Below are positions 63,310 through 64,000 of a DNA stretch of 64,000 nucleotides, one piece after another (within the stretch, counting starts at the first letter, position 1; every line of letters begins with the position of its first letter). Made by a program: the position numbers and the translations under genes. The stretch covers positions 1 through 64,000 of the forward strand of contig NZ_JAJQRG010000005.1 of assembly GCF_021228235.1 (NCBI RefSeq), given 5' to 3'. The notes below the pieces were generated by a model that worked only from the letters and a program-made list of their open reading frames with translations, was not told the DNA's origin and made no database searches. The stretch comes from Pseudophaeobacter flagellatus (lineage in GTDB: Bacteria > Pseudomonadota > Alphaproteobacteria > Rhodobacterales > Rhodobacteraceae).

Positions 63310-64000
63310 GTGGTAGTATCGATAGTGACGGATGGCGCGGCGCGCGGGCTGAGCAGCCTTGGCAGCGCTGTATCATCGCGATTTTTTGAACCCAGTCTGC
63401 GCCTTGGGGTGACGGGGCTGGCGCGGGCTGGCAAGACCGTCTTTATTACCTCTCTGGTGGCCAACCTGTTGAACCGGGGCCGCATGCTGCAGCTGGCCGC
63501 GGCGCGACAGGGACGGATCGAGAGCGCCTATCTGCAGCCACAGCCCGACGATACGGTGCCGCGCTTTGCCTATGAGGATCACCTGGCCGCATTGACGGGA
63601 CCCACGCCGCACTGGCCCGACAGCACCCGCGCGGTGTCTGAACTGCGGCTGAGCTTGACCCTGCGGCCAGGGGGGCTGTTGTCCGGGATACAGGGGCCGC
63701 GCCGCCTGCATCTGGATATTGTCGACTACCCCGGCGAATGGCTTCTGGATCTGGGCCTGTTGGATAAAACCTATGCCCAATGGTCGGTTGAGCTGCTGGC
63801 GCGGCTGCCCGCCCGGCCGGTGGCGGCCGAATTCCTGCAATTGCTGACCACTATCGAGACAAAAGCCCCGCATGATGAACCCAAAGCCCAGGCGCTGGCG
63901 GCGGTCTTTACCGACTATTTGCAGGCCGCACGCGCTGCTGGGTTTTACGATTGCTCTCCGGGGCGGTTTCTGTTGCCGGGCGATCTTGCCGGCTCTCCGG
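63310..64000 (+). CDS. YcjX-like GTPase/ATPase (DUF463), partial at the window edge
   Basis: The reading frame runs past the window end. The P-loop [11 protein letters not shown] and the Walker B-like [10 protein letters not shown] are characteristic of the YcjX (DUF463) family, usually about 450-490 residues, often with YcjF. The start is not sure: in-frame GTG codons occur at 63301, 63310 and 63325 and no ATG. I chose 63310 to give VVVSIVTDG, like family N-termini. Confidence 0.85.
   Translation, partial: MVVSIVTDGAARGLSSLGSAVSSRFFEPSLRLGVTGLARAGKTVFITSLVANLLNRGRMLQLAAARQGRIESAYLQPQPDDTVPRFAYEDHLAALTGPTPHWPDSTRAVSELRLSLTLRPGGLLSGIQGPRRLHLDIVDYPGEWLLDLGLLDKTYAQWSVELLARLPARPVAAEFLQLLTTIETKAPHDEPKAQALAAVFTDYLQAARAAGFYDCSPGRFLLPGDLAGSP

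Overview
The window looks like a chromosomal segment of an alphaproteobacterium of the Rhodobacteraceae (Roseobacter group). This rests on the family mix (PuuD-type urate hydroxylase, TamA/TamB pair, a TIGR03084-like protein, ExoY-like sugar transferase, YcjX) and on the GC-rich coding style. No 16S or other marker is present, so the genus cannot be named.

Layout. (1) 1-6.4 kb: an initiator tRNA-Met followed by what looks like a small, decayed insertion. It holds a phage-type ATPase fragment whose 5' end has been replaced by the start of an IS3-type transposase gene, then a tight five-gene catabolic module (flavin monooxygenase, RidA, DUF1028, LysR, M20 deacylase). (2) 6.4-10.2 kb: THUMP-domain RNA methyltransferase, TetR regulator, DinB-like protein, and a divergent 2-keto-3-deoxygalactonokinase-like protein. 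(3) 10.3-39.5 kb: a large surface-polysaccharide locus: sugar transferase, Wzz- and CpsD-like proteins, flippase, O-antigen-ligase-like protein, WecG/TagA enzyme and five glycosyltransferases. Embedded in it on the minus strand is a seven-gene operon (34605 down to 17252) whose genes mostly overlap by 4 nt. It encodes a type I polyketide synthase, a glycosyltransferase, a nonribosomal peptide synthetase with a formyltransferase start and a luciferase-like monooxygenase inserted in its adenylation domain, a phosphopantetheinyl transferase, two SGNH-type proteins (one fused to a glycosidase-like domain) and a second glycosyltransferase. (4) 39.6-45 kb: TamB and TamA for outer-membrane assembly. 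(5) 45-54.6 kb: urate/ureide catabolism (puuD, LysR regulator, uraH, a puuE-uraD fusion, allA, an NCS2 permease and an ureidoglycine aminohydrolase), with a GAPDH paralogue and a small secreted protein between. (6) 54.8-62.4 kb: an IclR-controlled Rieske oxygenase with a glutamine-synthetase-like ligase, a stand-alone gcvH, a 2-hydroxyacid dehydrogenase, an acyl-CoA dehydrogenase and a thioesterase-like protein. (7) 62.4-64 kb: truA and the 5' part of a ycjX-like gene.

How the parts work together. The most interesting unit is the hybrid NRPS-PKS operon. From the residues lining the adenylation pocket I read a code nearly identical to the glycine code. The enzyme pair therefore suggests an N-formylglycyl starter, possibly oxidised, extended on the PKS and released by its thioesterase. 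Its placement among glycosyltransferases, flippase and polymerase genes suggests a glycosylated, surface-exported small molecule or an acyl decoration of the polysaccharide. The purine genes cover urate to glyoxylate except for allantoate amidohydrolase, which is not in the window.
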